Shown: positions 12,790 to 23,899, counted from the first letter of the stretch. The stretch is 64,000 nucleotides of DNA from Tiliqua scincoides (GCF_035046505.1 NC_089821.1:1302001-1366000); one strand, 5' to 3'. Notes: a model not told the origin generated them from the letters alone. Translations and numbers: made by a program.

Positions 12790-13179
12790 TGATATGGAAC
12801 ATTCTGGGAGTCTGTGCCTTGGCGACATCAGGGTGCCCCCCCCCCAAAGCAGGCATGCTTGCTTTACACAAGAACCTGCACACAGAAGGGGAGGACATAT
12901 ATGAAACAAGGACTCCACCAGGAATGCTGGGTGAATGTAGCCACACAATATCTTCCCTTGCGAACAGAGTATTTCTCTAGTTGTTAGCCCCTCACACCAA
13001 GCAATATGAACTCTTTTCTGTGGATGTGGGTTCAAGTAGCTGGTTATTGTTTTGTTGCCATTACTTTTGCACACTGAGTGTATCACAGACAGTTGCTAAA
13101 TATGAAAATCCAAGTGAAACAAAAGCTTCAAAGAATGCTCTGCTTGCCCATCACCTGAATAAGCACTAAGCCGATGGGT

Positions 13180-13600
13180 TGGATATTATTGGGATCATTT
13201 GGCTGATGCTGTCATTCATTTTGCTCATATTTTGCAACGAAAGCTCTTTAAACAAATACATGTATTGAAATCAGCACAGTTTGTAGAGCTTAGTCAAAAT
13301 TGCCTTCATTTCCCTATCTAATCATCCTTGCGGAAGCTGCGTTTTACCTTTCTAATGAAATATTTGATTATGCAAAGGTAACATTAGTGGAAAGCAGAGT
13401 TAAGCAAGCAAACAATTGAGCAAGGAGGGAAAAAAGATTTTTAACTGAGGGCTAGAAACATAACAGTTGAAATGTTCAAAGGAAACTTTCACAGGAATTG
13501 GTTTGTTTTAGGCTAGAATTTGAGAGTTTAAGTTTCTAGAAATGGCCATACGGATTAGATGCCTGGTTGCTTTGGTCTGTGAGTGTCTTCTCTGGAATGG
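13180..13600. promoter_or_regulatory. Candidate conserved non-coding block (inferred)
   Basis: This is about 420 bp of unique, AT-rich sequence with no recognisable repeat or ORF. It has homeodomain- or POU-like words such as gattatgcaaagg, tttgattatg and ctaatcatcc. It lies in an SLC25A21 intron, in a locus known to contain long-range PAX9 regulatory elements. Only composition and context support the call. Confidence 0.25.
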
Positions 13601-13668
13601 GAATTAATACCAGATGGTGTTTAAAAAAAAAAAAAAAAGGAATACTGTAGAATGCTTGCAATTCCTTG

Positions 13669-13800
13669 TTATTTATTTATCATGTTATTCGAATATTTCT
13701 TATACACCGGCCTTCAAGTAATGGATTTCCATGGAGGTTTGCGAATTAAAAATATCAACACGCAATAAAGAAAGGTCAAATCTGGATAGCATAGGAAAAA
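13669..13800 (-). mobile_element. L2-type LINE 3' tail, antisense
   Basis: The run ttatttatttatcatg followed by atatttcttatacaccggcc and ggaggtttgcgaatt is the reverse complement of a typical reptile L2 3' end (gcggtataaataaataaa type). Only about 130 bp remains, without coding sequence. Confidence 0.5.
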
Positions 13801-14469
13801 TAGTAAAACTCTCAAGCATTAGGCCATAAATGCATCATAGCTTGAAGGAAACTGTGTCCAAGTTTTCTCCAGGCAGTGACTCATTTCTTGCCTAAAGCAT
13901 GAGACTGTCCCAGATCAGATCGTCAAGAGTAGATGACGTCTGGGTTACAGGGGCATCAAGTACTGTGCCCCATGCAAAGGCTTGTGCAACTGCAGCTAAA
14001 CCAGCACCCCACATCTGTCCAGTGGGGCGGAATTGAGTCATAAGAACATAAGCATTAGGCAGGAGAAGTGTGAGGTGGGCAGTAACACCCACGTCTCACA
14101 GGGAGAGATCATCCGTGCATAATACCTCCCTCAGCTATTCTGCTGATACAGTCTCCAGAAATAGGCAAGTGTGCCCTGTGGGCATATCTACCCTTGCAGT
14201 GCTATGGCTGAGGAGCATTTCACCTTGCTAGGAGTGTCTTCAGCGGCTGTTTGGGGGCCGCTTCAACTCCCCTTTTTGCGCCAAGAATCTGTCCAAGAAC
14301 AGACAGGATGATGGAGTAAATCACATGCATGTGGGTTCATGTGCACAGGTGGTTTAGCAGTTTGCACAGCCTTGATAGCGCTGAACTCTCCAAAAGAATC
14401 CATGTGTCAGTCATGACCCCAGCAGTGTTGATTCATATGTAGACATAACACACACACACAGAGGCTTAG

Positions 14470-14549
14470 GCATACGTACTGAAGAAGCACGTATGCTTCT
14501 GACTCTCAGAAGCTGACTCTCCCTCAGGCCTTGCTGAGGGAGAGTCAGC
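14470..14549. repeat. Two adjacent inverted repeats at the CR1 5' junction
   Basis: gcatacgt (14470-14477) pairs with acgtatgc (14489-14496). Next, gctgactctccctca (14512-14526) pairs perfectly over 15 bp with tgagggagagtcagc (14535-14549) across an 8-nt loop. The right arm of the second hairpin belongs to the CR1 reading frame (LRESQ). The left arm therefore appears to be an inverted copy of the first CR1 bases at the truncation point. Confidence 0.9.
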
Positions 14550-15934
14550 ATGGCTTCTGTAAGGGTAAGTCTTGCCTCACAAACCTTATAGAATTCTTTG
14601 AAAAGGTCAACAGGCATGTGGATGCGGGAGAACCCGTGGACATTATATATCTGGACTTTCAGAAGGCATTTGACACGGTCCCTCACCAAAGGCTACTGAA
14701 AAAACTCCACAGTCAGGGAATTAGAGGACAGGTCCTCTCGTGGATTGAGAACTGGTTGGAGGCCAGGAAGCAGAGAGTGGGTGTCAATGGGCAATTTTCA
14801 CAATGGAGAGAGGTGAAAAGCGGTGTGCCCCAAGGATCTGTCCTGGGACCGGTGCTTTTCAACCTCTTCATAAATGACCTGGAGACAGGGTTGAGCAGTG
14901 AAGTGGCTAAGTTTGCAGACGACACCAAACTTTTCCGAGTGGTAAAGACCAGAAGTGATTGTGAGGAGCTCCAGAAGGATCTCTCCAGACTGGCAGAATG
15001 GGCAGCAAAATGGCAGATGCGCTTCAATGTCAGTAAGTGTAAAGTCATGCACATTGGGGCAAAAAATCAAAACTTTAGATATAGGCTGATGGGTTCTGAG
15101 CTGTCTGTGACAGATCAGGAGAGAGATCTTGGGGTGGTGGTGGACAGGTCGATGAAAGTGTCGACCCAATGTGCGGCGGCAGTGAAGAAGGCCAATTCTA
15201 TGCTTGGGATCATTAGGAAGGGTATTGAGAACAAAACGGCTAATATTATAATGCCGTTGTACAAATCGATGGTAAGGCCACACCTGGAGTATTGTGTCCA
15301 GTTCTGGTCGCCGCATCTCAAAAAAGACATAGTGGAAATGGAGAAGGTGCAAAAGAGAGCGACTAAGCTGATTACGGGGCTGGGGCACCTTCCTTATGAG
15401 GAAAGGCTACGGCGTTTGGGCCTCTTCAGCCTAGAAAAGAGACGCTTGAGGGGGGACATGATTGAGACATACAAAATTATGCAGGGGATGGACAGAGTGG
15501 ATAGGGAGATGCTCTTTACACTCTCACATAATACCAGAACCAGGGGACATCCACTAAAATTGAGTGTTGGGCGGGTTAGGACAGACAAAAGAAAATATTT
15601 CTTTACTCAGCGCGTGGTCAGTCTGTGGAACTCCTTGCCACAGGATGTGGTGCTGGCGTCTAGCCTAGACGCCTTTAAAAGGGGATTGGACGAGTTTCTG
15701 GAGGAAAAATCCATTATGGGGTACAAGCCATGATGTGTATGCGCAACCTCCTGATTTTAGGAATGGGTTAAGTCAGAATGCCAGATGTAGGGGAGAGCAC
15801 CAGGACGAGGTCTCTTGTTATCTGGTGCGCTCCCTGGGGCATTTGGTGGGCCGCTGTGAGATACAGGAAGCTGGACTAGATGGGCCTATGGCCTGATCCA
15901 GTGGGGCTGTTCTTATGTTCTTATGTTCTTATGT
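14535..15934 (+). mobile_element. CR1-like LINE, 5'-truncated but with an open RT ORF
   Basis: An uninterrupted reading frame (14531-15733, 400 codons) covers most of the reverse transcriptase and the C-terminal domain: YLDFQKAFDTVPHQRLLK, SGVPQGSVLGPVLFNLFIND, the catalytic box [38 protein letters not shown] and FFTQRVVSLWNSLP. After the stop come about 200 bp of 3' UTR (ggaagctggactagatgggc, ctgatccagtgggg) and a tail of (TTATGTTC)n ending at 15934. The open frame implies a fairly young copy. The endonuclease and the start of RT are missing, so it is non-autonomous. Its tail differs from the CATAGAATC-type CR1 at 6686, so they are different subfamilies. Fragments of the same subfamily occur at 27770-27877 and 46424-46875. 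Confidence 0.93.
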
Positions 15935-16029
15935 AAGCACAGAATCACTGCCTGACCCCTTGAAACACCCCAATTCTGCTCTCCCCCCACCCTCCCAAAT
16001 ACCCTACACCAGCCACCCTCAATTGGCAC

Positions 16030-16180
16030 AATCTCGCCTATTTCAGGTGATAAGGATAAGCCTCCATGAGCCAGCACACATCTTTGCACCAGCCCAGTCG
16101 ACTTCTGAGGAGGCACAAACATACCTTATGGCGTGTTTGCAACACTCCTAGCCAGCATAAGGGACTTGCATGGTCAAAGA
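16030..16180. mobile_element. GC-rich MITE family 3 fragment
   Basis: The words ccagcacacatctttgcacc, aggaggcacaaacatacctt and cagcataagggacttgca match the recurring family 3 interior (compare 36420-36490). No ends can be defined. Confidence 0.4.
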
Positions 16181-16309
16181 GCGCTTTTGGATGGCGCTCT
16201 GAATCTCTTAGCTATACAGATGTACATCCTGGTCAATCTTTTTATTTACAGTATTTTTCATTTATTATTGTCTTCACAACATAGTTTTGTTTAAAATGAA
16301 GTGGGAAAG

Positions 16310-16310
<1 letters not shown>

Positions 16311-16381
<71 letters not shown>
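16311..16381. repeat. (CTTT)n microsatellite next to a splice acceptor
   Basis: An almost perfect CTTT repeat of about 17 units on the + strand ends about 35 nt before the exon at 16416. It lies within the region where the polypyrimidine tract and branch point of this acceptor would be. Confidence 0.98.
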
Positions 16382-16382
<1 letters not shown>

Positions 16383-16415
16383 AAATGTCGTGTGTATTTT
16401 GCTTTGCTCATGCAG

Positions 16416-16580
16416 CAGCCCTCCACCTTGGCCAAAGCTCGGCAGATTGTTCAGGCTGATGGGCTGGGACTACACGGGCTCAACAAAGGGTTACCGGCTA
16501 CCTTGGGGCGCCACGGAGTTTTCAACATGGTTTACTTTGGATTCTACTTCAATGTGAAAAACATCATTCCTGTCAATGAG
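16416..16580 (+). CDS. SLC25A21: SLC25A21 internal exon (second carrier repeat)
   Basis: This exon encodes 55 residues: QPSTLAKARQIVQADGLGLH, then GLNKGLPATLGRHGVFNMVY, then FGFYFNVKNIIPVNE. It completes the second carrier repeat, with the GLNKG and LGRHGVFNM stretches that are typical of this carrier and close to human by memory. The acceptor is a tandem NAGNAG (tgcagcag); I take the first AG (16415), which retains the Gln found in human SLC25A21. Using the second AG would drop that residue without shifting the frame. The donor is gtacgtctc, and both ends are phase 0. Confidence 0.95.
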
Positions 16581-17153
16581 GTACGTCTCTCATTCTGTAA
16601 AATAACCAAAATTAAGGAGTTTGGCAATCAGTTTTAATGCAGAAATCAACTCAGTAAAAGAGAACAGCACACCTACGCACACACAAAACAAAGACCGGGC
16701 AAGAACTGATGTAGTCACCAGGTCATAATGCAGGTGTTTTGTTTACGTGTGTAAGCAGTAATAAACATTTACAGTGGCCACTGGACATGAAGATGTTGTT
16801 GTGGATGGATCTTCTGGGCTGAAGCCATTTCAGGAGAAAGTCATGCAGATCCGCTTATAATGACTGCATCTTGTCAGTCCTCATTCAAACACTGAGCTGC
16901 TTCTCTTACCTGTGTTGATTTTGTTGTGATTTTTTGTTTTGTTTAATGACAATTTGTGAAAATCTATAAGAAATATTAAAAAATAATAGGAAGAGCATGG
17001 AGGCAGTTTGCTGACACTGTAGCTTTCTTCAAAGTAGCAGCAGCTTCAGTCCCCAAAGAGTAAAGGTGCCACGAATCCCACCCACCATTCCAAGATATGC
17101 CCCTTCCACTTTCTGTTGGCTCTACCACCACCCCCGCCCCTCCCCCACTGTGC

Positions 17154-17164
17154 CTGCTAGAGGT
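17154..17164. repeat. Target-site duplication, left (ctgctagaggt)
   Basis: The same 11 bases recur at 17992-18002, exactly bracketing the LINE-F derivative. A perfect 11-bp direct repeat at both edges is the mark of target-primed reverse transcription. Confidence 0.9.
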
Positions 17165-17991
17165 TTCGTTGGCAACCTTCAGTCTCGAAAGACTCTGGCA
17201 TCGCGCTCTGAATGGTGGTTCTGGCACAGCGTCTAGTGTGGCTGAAAAGGCCAATCCGGGAGTGACAATCCCTTCCACACCGGGAGCAAGTGCAGTCTGT
17301 CCCTGGTCTGTCTCCCTGGCTGTGGGCCTTCCTTCTTTGCCTAAAAGCCAGGTGTCATTGTCCTAATGTTCCAGGTGCCCAGCTTTAGGGCAGGAGTTTT
17401 CTTCTTTCTGTTGCATGGTGCAGAGTTGTCGATCCGTTTGTCGGTTTTCACCCTAAACCCCACGCACCCCATTAACGGACCGTGGCGAGGCAACACCTTA
17501 CTGGCTGGGGACTGCCCAACTTAAGGCAGGCGGTAGCTGCCCAATGAGATGCAATGATCTTTCCCACCCTCGGAAGCAGCCCCTGGCGTCACACTCTACA
17601 CCAGTCGAGTGAAGATGTATAACCGGTAAACTGCTGCTTCCTGTGTTGTGCCAACACTGTATGACGAAGTTGGAGTGTCCAATGGAAAGGCAGAGGCCAA
17701 TACTGTTGGTTCCAGCGGCGTCGCAGGAGTTGCTAGAGTGTGACTGTATACAACTGCGAACTGCCTCGGGGACTCCGGCTCCAGATTCTGCCTCGAGGTT
17801 GACTCCTGAAGCCTTTTCCATAACTGGATGTAGCCACAAGGCAGTGGAGGTTTGGGATCAGAGTTTTCCTTCTCTCAGATGAGCTGCCTTCCCAGGCTGA
17901 CGAGTCCCATCTACCCAGTGGCTGTTTAGTCACCTCTTACGACAAGTACAACCAAACTGAGGGCCTATTCTTATCCCTAGCCCCCAGGGGA
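17165..17991 (-). mobile_element. LINE-F, internally deleted copy with both ends
   Basis: Reading the - strand, it starts with about 600 bp of apparent 5' UTR (including gtcgtaagaggtgac), then a frame reading LKLGTWNIRTMTPGF. That matches the opening of an apurinic-type endonuclease domain (GTWNxRTM). It then jumps directly to the LINE-F 3' end (17342 down to 17165), ending gaaggttgccaac. Most of the endonuclease, the whole reverse transcriptase and much of the C-terminus are absent. The perfect 11-bp target duplication shows that the shortened form itself was inserted, or was deleted later without disturbing the ends. It gives the best view of the LINE-F 5' end in this window. Confidence 0.8.
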
Positions 17992-18720
17992 CTGCTAGAG
18001 GTAAGTCTCCTCTATCAGCCATGATTGCTAAATTGCATCTCCATGTTCAGAGGCTCTGAATATCACGTGCTGGAGAAAAACAACAGGAATGCTTGTTCCT
18101 CCTGCCCAGCTTCTAGACTTTTCAGAGCCATCAGTTAGACACAGTTGGAAACCCAGTCTTTGAAACCTAGATACAGCCTTTCCTCAAAGACCACAAACTT
18201 CTGGCAAAGCAGAGGTGGAGATAAGCACCAAATCCAATGACCGCTCTTGATGCAACATTCCTGCTTGAAACTGCTTTGACCCCCCCCCCCAGCTTTCCCA
18301 CATTTGCAGAGACCAAAGGAAACAAAGCAGGATACTTCCCTGAGCAGTACTGAACATGCAATTTCTTCATGCAATGCGTAATTGACTTATGGAATTCACT
18401 GTTGCAAGCTGTTGTGATGGCCACACGTTTAAATGGCTTTAAAAAAACAATTAGACTAGTTAATGGCAGGGGGGGGTGTCTATCAACAACTATTAGTCAT
18501 GATAGCTAAAGGGAATTCTTGTGTTCAGAGATAGCCTAGCTCTGAATTCCAGGTCTTGGGATCAAACAATAGGGTAACAATAGGACTCTGTGCCCTACTT
18601 CTGTGATTCTGAATGTGTTTCACTGGTCATGGCTGGACCAAGAATGCAGCCTGAAACATAATTTGTCCTAAAACAGCAAGGCAAGTTTTGGTATCTGATG
18701 CAGCAACTTTTTTTTATATT

Positions 18721-19081
18721 GTATTGGCAACCTTCAGTCTCGAAAGACTATGGTATCGCGCTCTGAAAGGTGGTTCTGGCACAGCGTCTAGTGTGGCTGA
18801 AAAGGCCAATCCGGGAGTGACAATCCCTTCCACACCGGGAGCAAGTGCAGTCTGTCCCTGGTCTGTCTCCCTGGCTATGGGCCTTCCTTCTTTGCCTCTT
18901 AGCCTCAGACTGTTGGCCAAGTGTCTCTTCAAACTGGGAAAGGCCATGCTGCACAGCCTGCCTCCAAGCAGGCCACTCAGAGGCCAGGGTTTCCCACCTG
19001 TTGAGGTCCACTCCTAAGGCCTTCAGATCCCTCTTGCAGATGTCCTTGTATCGCAGCTGTGGTCTACCTGTAGGGCGCTTT
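18721..19081 (-). mobile_element. LINE-F, 5'-truncated 3' end copy
   Basis: The - strand encodes RPTGRPQLRYKDICKRDLKA, then the zinc-finger-like CSRCGRDCHSRIGLFSH, and ends cgagactgaaggttgccaa. The match to 49826-50667 is close and the frame is largely open (about 120 codons). It is truncated at a position equivalent to 50316. No certain target duplication was found. The clade (RTE-like or related) is uncertain; the C-terminal C2H2-like motif is the distinguishing mark. Confidence 0.85.
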
Positions 19082-20344
19082 AAATGCACATGTGCTGTTA
19101 ATGCTGACATGCCTTTTTGACTTCAGTAAGAAGCAGCTGATTGGGCCCTTCATGGATCGATACTGTGACTTGGGGGAAGGAGCTTTAACGCTTTACCCTG
19201 CTGTACTGCAATCCAAATCCCCCCTGGCACCTGCTCCCAATAGGAGCTTTCTTTCCATGCAGTGGTCCCAGTCTGGAAAGGGGCTGTTCCAGCTGACATT
19301 TGCATAAGCAAAAAATAAGCATGTCCTTGTCAATAACAGGGCATGTATTCAAAGTAATTTGACTCTAATTGACATTCCTTCTGTGCTGCCCCCAGATGAA
19401 GTGAACATGTCCCCTTCTTTCATTCCCCTCCTGAACTCCCTCCCAGGTCATTTATTTTCCTCTCCAAAATTTGTGTCCCTCCCAGATTTCATTCCCCTTT
19501 CAGAAATTCTTTCCCCCCAGTTAATTCCCCATTCCAAAACTCCTTCCTGCCAATTCCCCTCAATGAATTGATCTCTCTGATGCTCCGCAACAGTTAAAAA
19601 ATCCCAGGGTGTTTCTGCATCCCTTCTTTAATTTGTGCACTTCAGTGCACTCCATAGTCACGTTGAGTGATGTTCTCACCTCAGCTTTAAGAGAAGCGAG
19701 ACTTAGTGCAAGTGTGCAAGTGCAGGATGCTGTTCGGCATGTCTTGGCCAGCATCAGTCCAGGCAGCAGGCAGCAAGGAGGTGTGAAACCTCCACCTTTG
19801 TTGGGGCTGGGAATGTGTCCTTGGCATCAGCCTGGAGGATGAAGAAGGGAATCTCTCAGTGCCATAGCTAGAGACGGTGCAAAGCATGAAGTTTTGCAGG
19901 GAGCCTCTTGCACGCCTGTGGTGAGGCTCCTTACAAAACGTAGTGCTTTACACACCCTCTGGTTATGCCATTGAGAGAGGGGATCCTGGGGAGCTACTGC
20001 TAATCAGTGCCAACACTACTGAGCTAGAGTGACCTGCTGCCCAGCCATGTTGGGGACAACTGGAGGTGGTTTAAGGTGATTGCAGGTAATAACTGCAAGT
20101 TTGATTGGCAGGAACTTGCCACATGAACAGGAAAAAACAACTCCAGAGGTGGGTTTCCAATTCTTTGCTCTCTGACCTTTCCTGCTGAAACTTTCCTTTC
20201 CTTCCCCCACTGCTGTTTGTCCTGATTTTTTAAAAAATATATAACATAATTTTAATGGAGCTGCATTTGTCTGGAAGCTGTTGCTGTAGCCTGGGCATGT
20301 ATTTGTTGCTGCAAAAATGTGAAGTTTTTTCTTTGGAGAAACAC

Positions 20345-20460
20345 AGATATGGTTTGCATCCAAGTGCTTTTTCCTCACATGGGCCAAACCTTTGATCATT
20401 TCTGTTGCCCTTTTCTACACCTTTTCCAGCTCTACGGTCTCCTCTTTGAGTTGGGGCCAT
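20345..20460 (-). mobile_element. Possible CR1 fragment, antisense
   Basis: tttgatcatttctgttgccc and ttctacaccttttccagctc resemble the antisense of the CR1 segment that encodes VEMEKVQKRATK. It is short and diverged. Confidence 0.35.
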
Positions 20461-22059
20461 CAGATTGGAATAATGGCATTATAATACTGGCTAATTTACC
20501 CTGTGTGTACATGCACTGAAACACATGAGTGTGCAGTCATTCCAGTTGACTGCCTGTCCCACTCTTTCTGGTGTGCACATGTGCAGGATACGCATAATTT
20601 GTTTTCTGACTTTTTATTCTATGCCTATATTTTGGATGGGAGGTTCGTTTTGGAATGCGATCCAGTAATATGTATTGCCACATCCCCAGATTTTGTACCT
20701 GCAAAAGCCTGAAGGTGGCATTTCTGCCATCACTGCTAAGCAAGTGCTACTGCGCATGATCTTGTCCAGGGTATCACAGCATGAACTAAATGTTCAGGCC
20801 AAAATCTCACTGACATAATAAATTGGGACTGTGCCACTTCAGATTGTAGGCAACAATTCACATGCTCAAATGATGCCCTGAACAACAATAAAAATCACTC
20901 ACAGGGAACTGATGAGTGGTAGAAAAAAGGTTCAAAGTGTTCCAGTCACAAATAGCCCAGCTCAGCGTGAAGTGGATTTTTCATAGGAAGAATGTTTCAT
21001 TCAAATGGTAGAGGAAATGGTATTAAAATCATGGGGAGGAGACATGGGACGGGAGCTTTGATGATGATGAGGGAACACCTGCATTGGACTCCTGGAAGAG
21101 ACTGCAGTGCATCTGATTGCGGTAAACACGGTGGGTCTGGAGCTGAGCCCATAGCAGGCACACAGGGATAATCTAGAGCCAGTGCTGGCTGCGCCATCTT
21201 GATGCTGGCAGATGCTGAGTCTCTTTGGTGTGATTTGTCCCAATTTGATCCTAGACCACTGAGCTAGAAACAACTTCCTGTGCAGATGTCTCCTAGGCAC
21301 AGCATGTCATCCCGTCGATCTCGCACAGAATTTCTAAACCGAAATGTTATTTGAATGAAAGGAATGCCTCTTGGTACTAGAAAGCAGAAGTTGCTGTTCA
21401 GTGTTCAGTGAAGAGAATGCAGCACCTGGCAGGATTCTGCACGTGCATTTTATTCCTCTCCAAAAGGCTGTCCTGCAGTGTCTTGCAAGAAATAGGCCAT
21501 GTCTGTAGAGGACTGTTTAGCTCTGTAGGATCTTTTCTTTCTTCCATGGTGAGAAGTGGAAGAAGAAGGAGCTGTATGAACTACCTAGGAAATGCAGTGT
21601 GACAGAGTTCGCTGCAGTTTCCTCCTTTCACACATATGGAATTAGACTTTATTAGGGAAAATTTCCCTTCCAAATAAACTAATTGACCACTTTGATGTTG
21701 TGGGGAGTACCTGGGCAGGCAGGCAGGCAGTCTGAGGAAATAGGAACACAGTTGGATTGTCTCAGCTTGTGCAGGAAAATGTTGTCCCAGGGCTGGCTTT
21801 ACAACCAGTTCCTCCCTTTTTGACCAGGGCCACAGAGGAGGCCTTGGGAACAATGTGTTGTAAATACTTCAGCCAATTAGCGTAGTGAGTTACTACTATG
21901 TGTAATGCGCTGGGCACTGGAGCCTGCTCTGCCCTTGCAGCGCTGCTGGGCTCTTAATAGCAGGAAGCCAGCCCCACGCCATACAGTGCAACAGCTACAC
22001 GTGAAAACTAAATGTAAAAAACCTGGAGGGGAAAGCAGCAGACCGAGATTAGCCTTTAT

Positions 22060-22450
22060 TTAATTTAACATTTGGGGGTCCAGCACACAAATGAGCATTT
22101 TAGTAGGCTTCATGGTGGAAGTTGCTGTCATTTGTAAAATATTCTGGCCAATTAGCTAATAGTGTGCTTGGATTTCTCCCGTTTTGATACAGTAATACTA
22201 AGTACATTGTGAAGCCCAATTATACAAATCATCCCCATATGCCAGGCCCGTCTTGCTTTATGAACTGTGTTTATAAATCCTGTGTGAGGAAATGTGTACT
22301 TCAGCAATTTAGACCATGTGTAAAAACACAGCCAATCGGATCGTCAAGAGAACCAGCCCCAGCCTCGGAAATCCTAATGTGTTCCGCTAGACTAACAGGA
22401 GTGTGTGTCATGCAGTGCAGGCTTTCTGATTAAAGGCACATTACTTTATC
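22060..22450. promoter_or_regulatory. Candidate conserved non-coding block (inferred)
   Basis: This is unique AT-rich sequence with homeodomain-like and CCAAT-like words (ggccaattagctaatag, cacagccaatcgg, ctttctgattaaagg). It has no repeat match in the window and sits just upstream of an SLC25A21 exon. It is offered only as a candidate because the locus is known for PAX9 enhancers within SLC25A21 introns. Confidence 0.25.
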
Positions 22451-22556
22451 GTCTTTAACCAATTGAAGTGCTTCTGTTCCCCTTTTGGCTTCTTTCTTTC
22501 TTTCCCTCTTTCATTCTCTCTCTCTCTTTCCCCTGTTTGTTTATGTGTTTATCTAG

Positions 22557-22738
22557 GATCCAACCTTGGAGTTTCTGAGGAAATTTGGAATTGGGCTGGT
22601 CTCCGGAACAATAGCCTCTGTTATTAACATCCCTTTTGATGTTGCAAAAAGTCGGATTCAAGGCCCGCAGCCGGTTCCTGGAGAGATCAAGTACAGAAAC
22701 TGCTTTAAAACTATGGCAACAGTCTATAAAGAAGAAGG
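22557..22738 (+). CDS. SLC25A21: SLC25A21 internal exon (third carrier repeat)
   Basis: This exon encodes DPTLEFLRKFGIGLVSGTIA, SVINIPFDVAKSRIQGPQPV and PGEIKYRNCFKTMATVYKEE plus two bases of the next codon. The third carrier signature PFDVAKSRIQ is complete (P-x-D-x-x-K-x-R). The stretch RIQGPQPVPGEIKYR is characteristic of the oxodicarboxylate carrier and nearly the same as human by memory. The acceptor is tttatctag and the donor is gtaaagc. The split codon (GG|A, Gly) completes in the next exon. Confidence 0.95.
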
Positions 22739-23311
22739 GTAAAGCAGCCTTGCTTCCATCATAAATGTCCAGACCTCTGTTTTGTTCATACAAATCCATA
22801 AAACCACATTGTTATATTTCAGATTTGATGAGGACCATAAAAACCACCCTACACAATGCTTGTGTATCAGGAGTGTTCCGAGGCTGAATGTTTCAAAAAC
22901 GTGCATATAAAAATTACCAGAAGATACACGAAAGTCTTCCGTCACTTGAACTCTCTAGACTTTCATTTGCAAAATTATTACTTTTTAAAAAAATGTAATA
23001 TAGTAAACTGAGCAGGACATTTCTGTTTTGTTATCTTAATGTCACTTGAGTTAGATGAACTCGTACAAATTGGAATCCGGTAAACGCATAAGGACAAAGA
23101 CAGTGAAAACTGTTGTGACCGATTCTGAAAATGCCAGTCTGGGTGTATCCAAATTCACCTTTGGCATTTATTGTTTCCCATCAGTGTATCAACTGGTGCC
23201 TCAAGGTGGTGGGAAGAACCATGGCAGAGTCCACCTTTCAAAAATATGGAGATAAGTAAGGCCAAGATGAAATGCTGAACAAAACTATTTGTAAAGGAAA
23301 GAGGGGCTAAG

Positions 23312-23880
23312 GGCGCAATTCTGACACGCCCTTGGGCTGGCGCAAGTCCCTTGTGCTGGTCCAGGATGGTTGCAAACATGCTGTAAGGCACATTTGCACC
23401 TCCTCAAGAGTCGGCAGGGCCGGCGTGCTGAGGTGCACTGGCCCATGGAGGCTGAATTCAGCCTCCACACCGACAGAAGGAGCAAGCCTTGCGTCAGACA
23501 AGCTCGCACGATTCAAGGCTCTTCAGAGGGTGGGGAGGAGGCAGGAGTGGGCATTCCAGGGCGGAGGGGGGCAGGGGGAGGGCGGACCTGGAGGCAGATG
23601 GGTGGGGAGCAGGAGGCGGGGCTGGGATCCGGCTGTTTTGCTGGATCCTAGCCCCCTGCTGGATTTCAAGCTGCTCCTCTCTCCTCAGACTTGCGCCACC
23701 TCAGGAGGTGGCTCAAGTTTGAGGAGACCCATACGGGCTGCAGTGACTTATCCGGGGGTAAGGGGAAGAGTTTCCCCTTATCTTCGGCTGAGCCACTTTG
23801 CAGCCCTTTCTTGCGCTGGATACAGTGCAAGCCTCCTGGGCTGCCTGTTCCAGTGCAAGATAGGATTACACTGCAAGGTG
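23312..23880. mobile_element. GC-rich MITE family 3 element (about 570 bp)
   Basis: It starts gggcgcaattctgacacgcc after a TAA and ends near gataggattacactgcaagg. The interior contains ggttgcaaacatgctgtaag, ggaggctgaattcagcctcc and ccagtgcaagatagg, shared with 11440, 36098 and 44958. The size is like the 576-bp copy at 44958-45533. Several overlapping ORFs here reflect high GC and do not look like genes. Confidence 0.55.
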
Positions 23881-23898
23881 AATTAAGTTGTAATCCAG

Positions 23899-23899
<1 letters not shown>

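Larger units (their letters stand above)
10589..16415 (+). other. SLC25A21: SLC25A21 intron (5.8 kb)
   Basis: The intron contains GC-rich MITE-like fragments (11440-11735, 16030-16180), a poly-G run near 12176, a 24-bp tandem duplication (12744-12789), an L2 tail (13669-13800), a CR1 copy with an open ORF (14535-15934) and a (CTTT)n tract close to the acceptor. The stretch 13180-13600 is unique and AT-rich. The acceptor is the tandem tgcagcag. Confidence 0.85.
16581..22556 (+). other. SLC25A21: SLC25A21 intron (6.0 kb)
   Basis: The intron holds two antisense LINE-F insertions (17165-17991 and 18721-19081), a possible CR1 fragment (20345-20460) and a unique block before the acceptor (22060-22450). 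The acceptor is preceded by a long natural pyrimidine tract (about 22490-22556) ending tttatctag. Segments 19100-20340 and 20750-22050 show no clear gene or repeat. Confidence 0.85.

Noticed and set aside
16287-16637. A 116-codon ORF as a separate protein
   Set aside because: It is the (CTTT)n tract and the SLC25A21 exon read through the splice sites; the real coding part is 16416-16580.
23332-23886. A 184-codon ORF as a gene
   Set aside because: It sits wholly within the GC-rich MITE family 3 element; other frames are open as well, as expected from composition.
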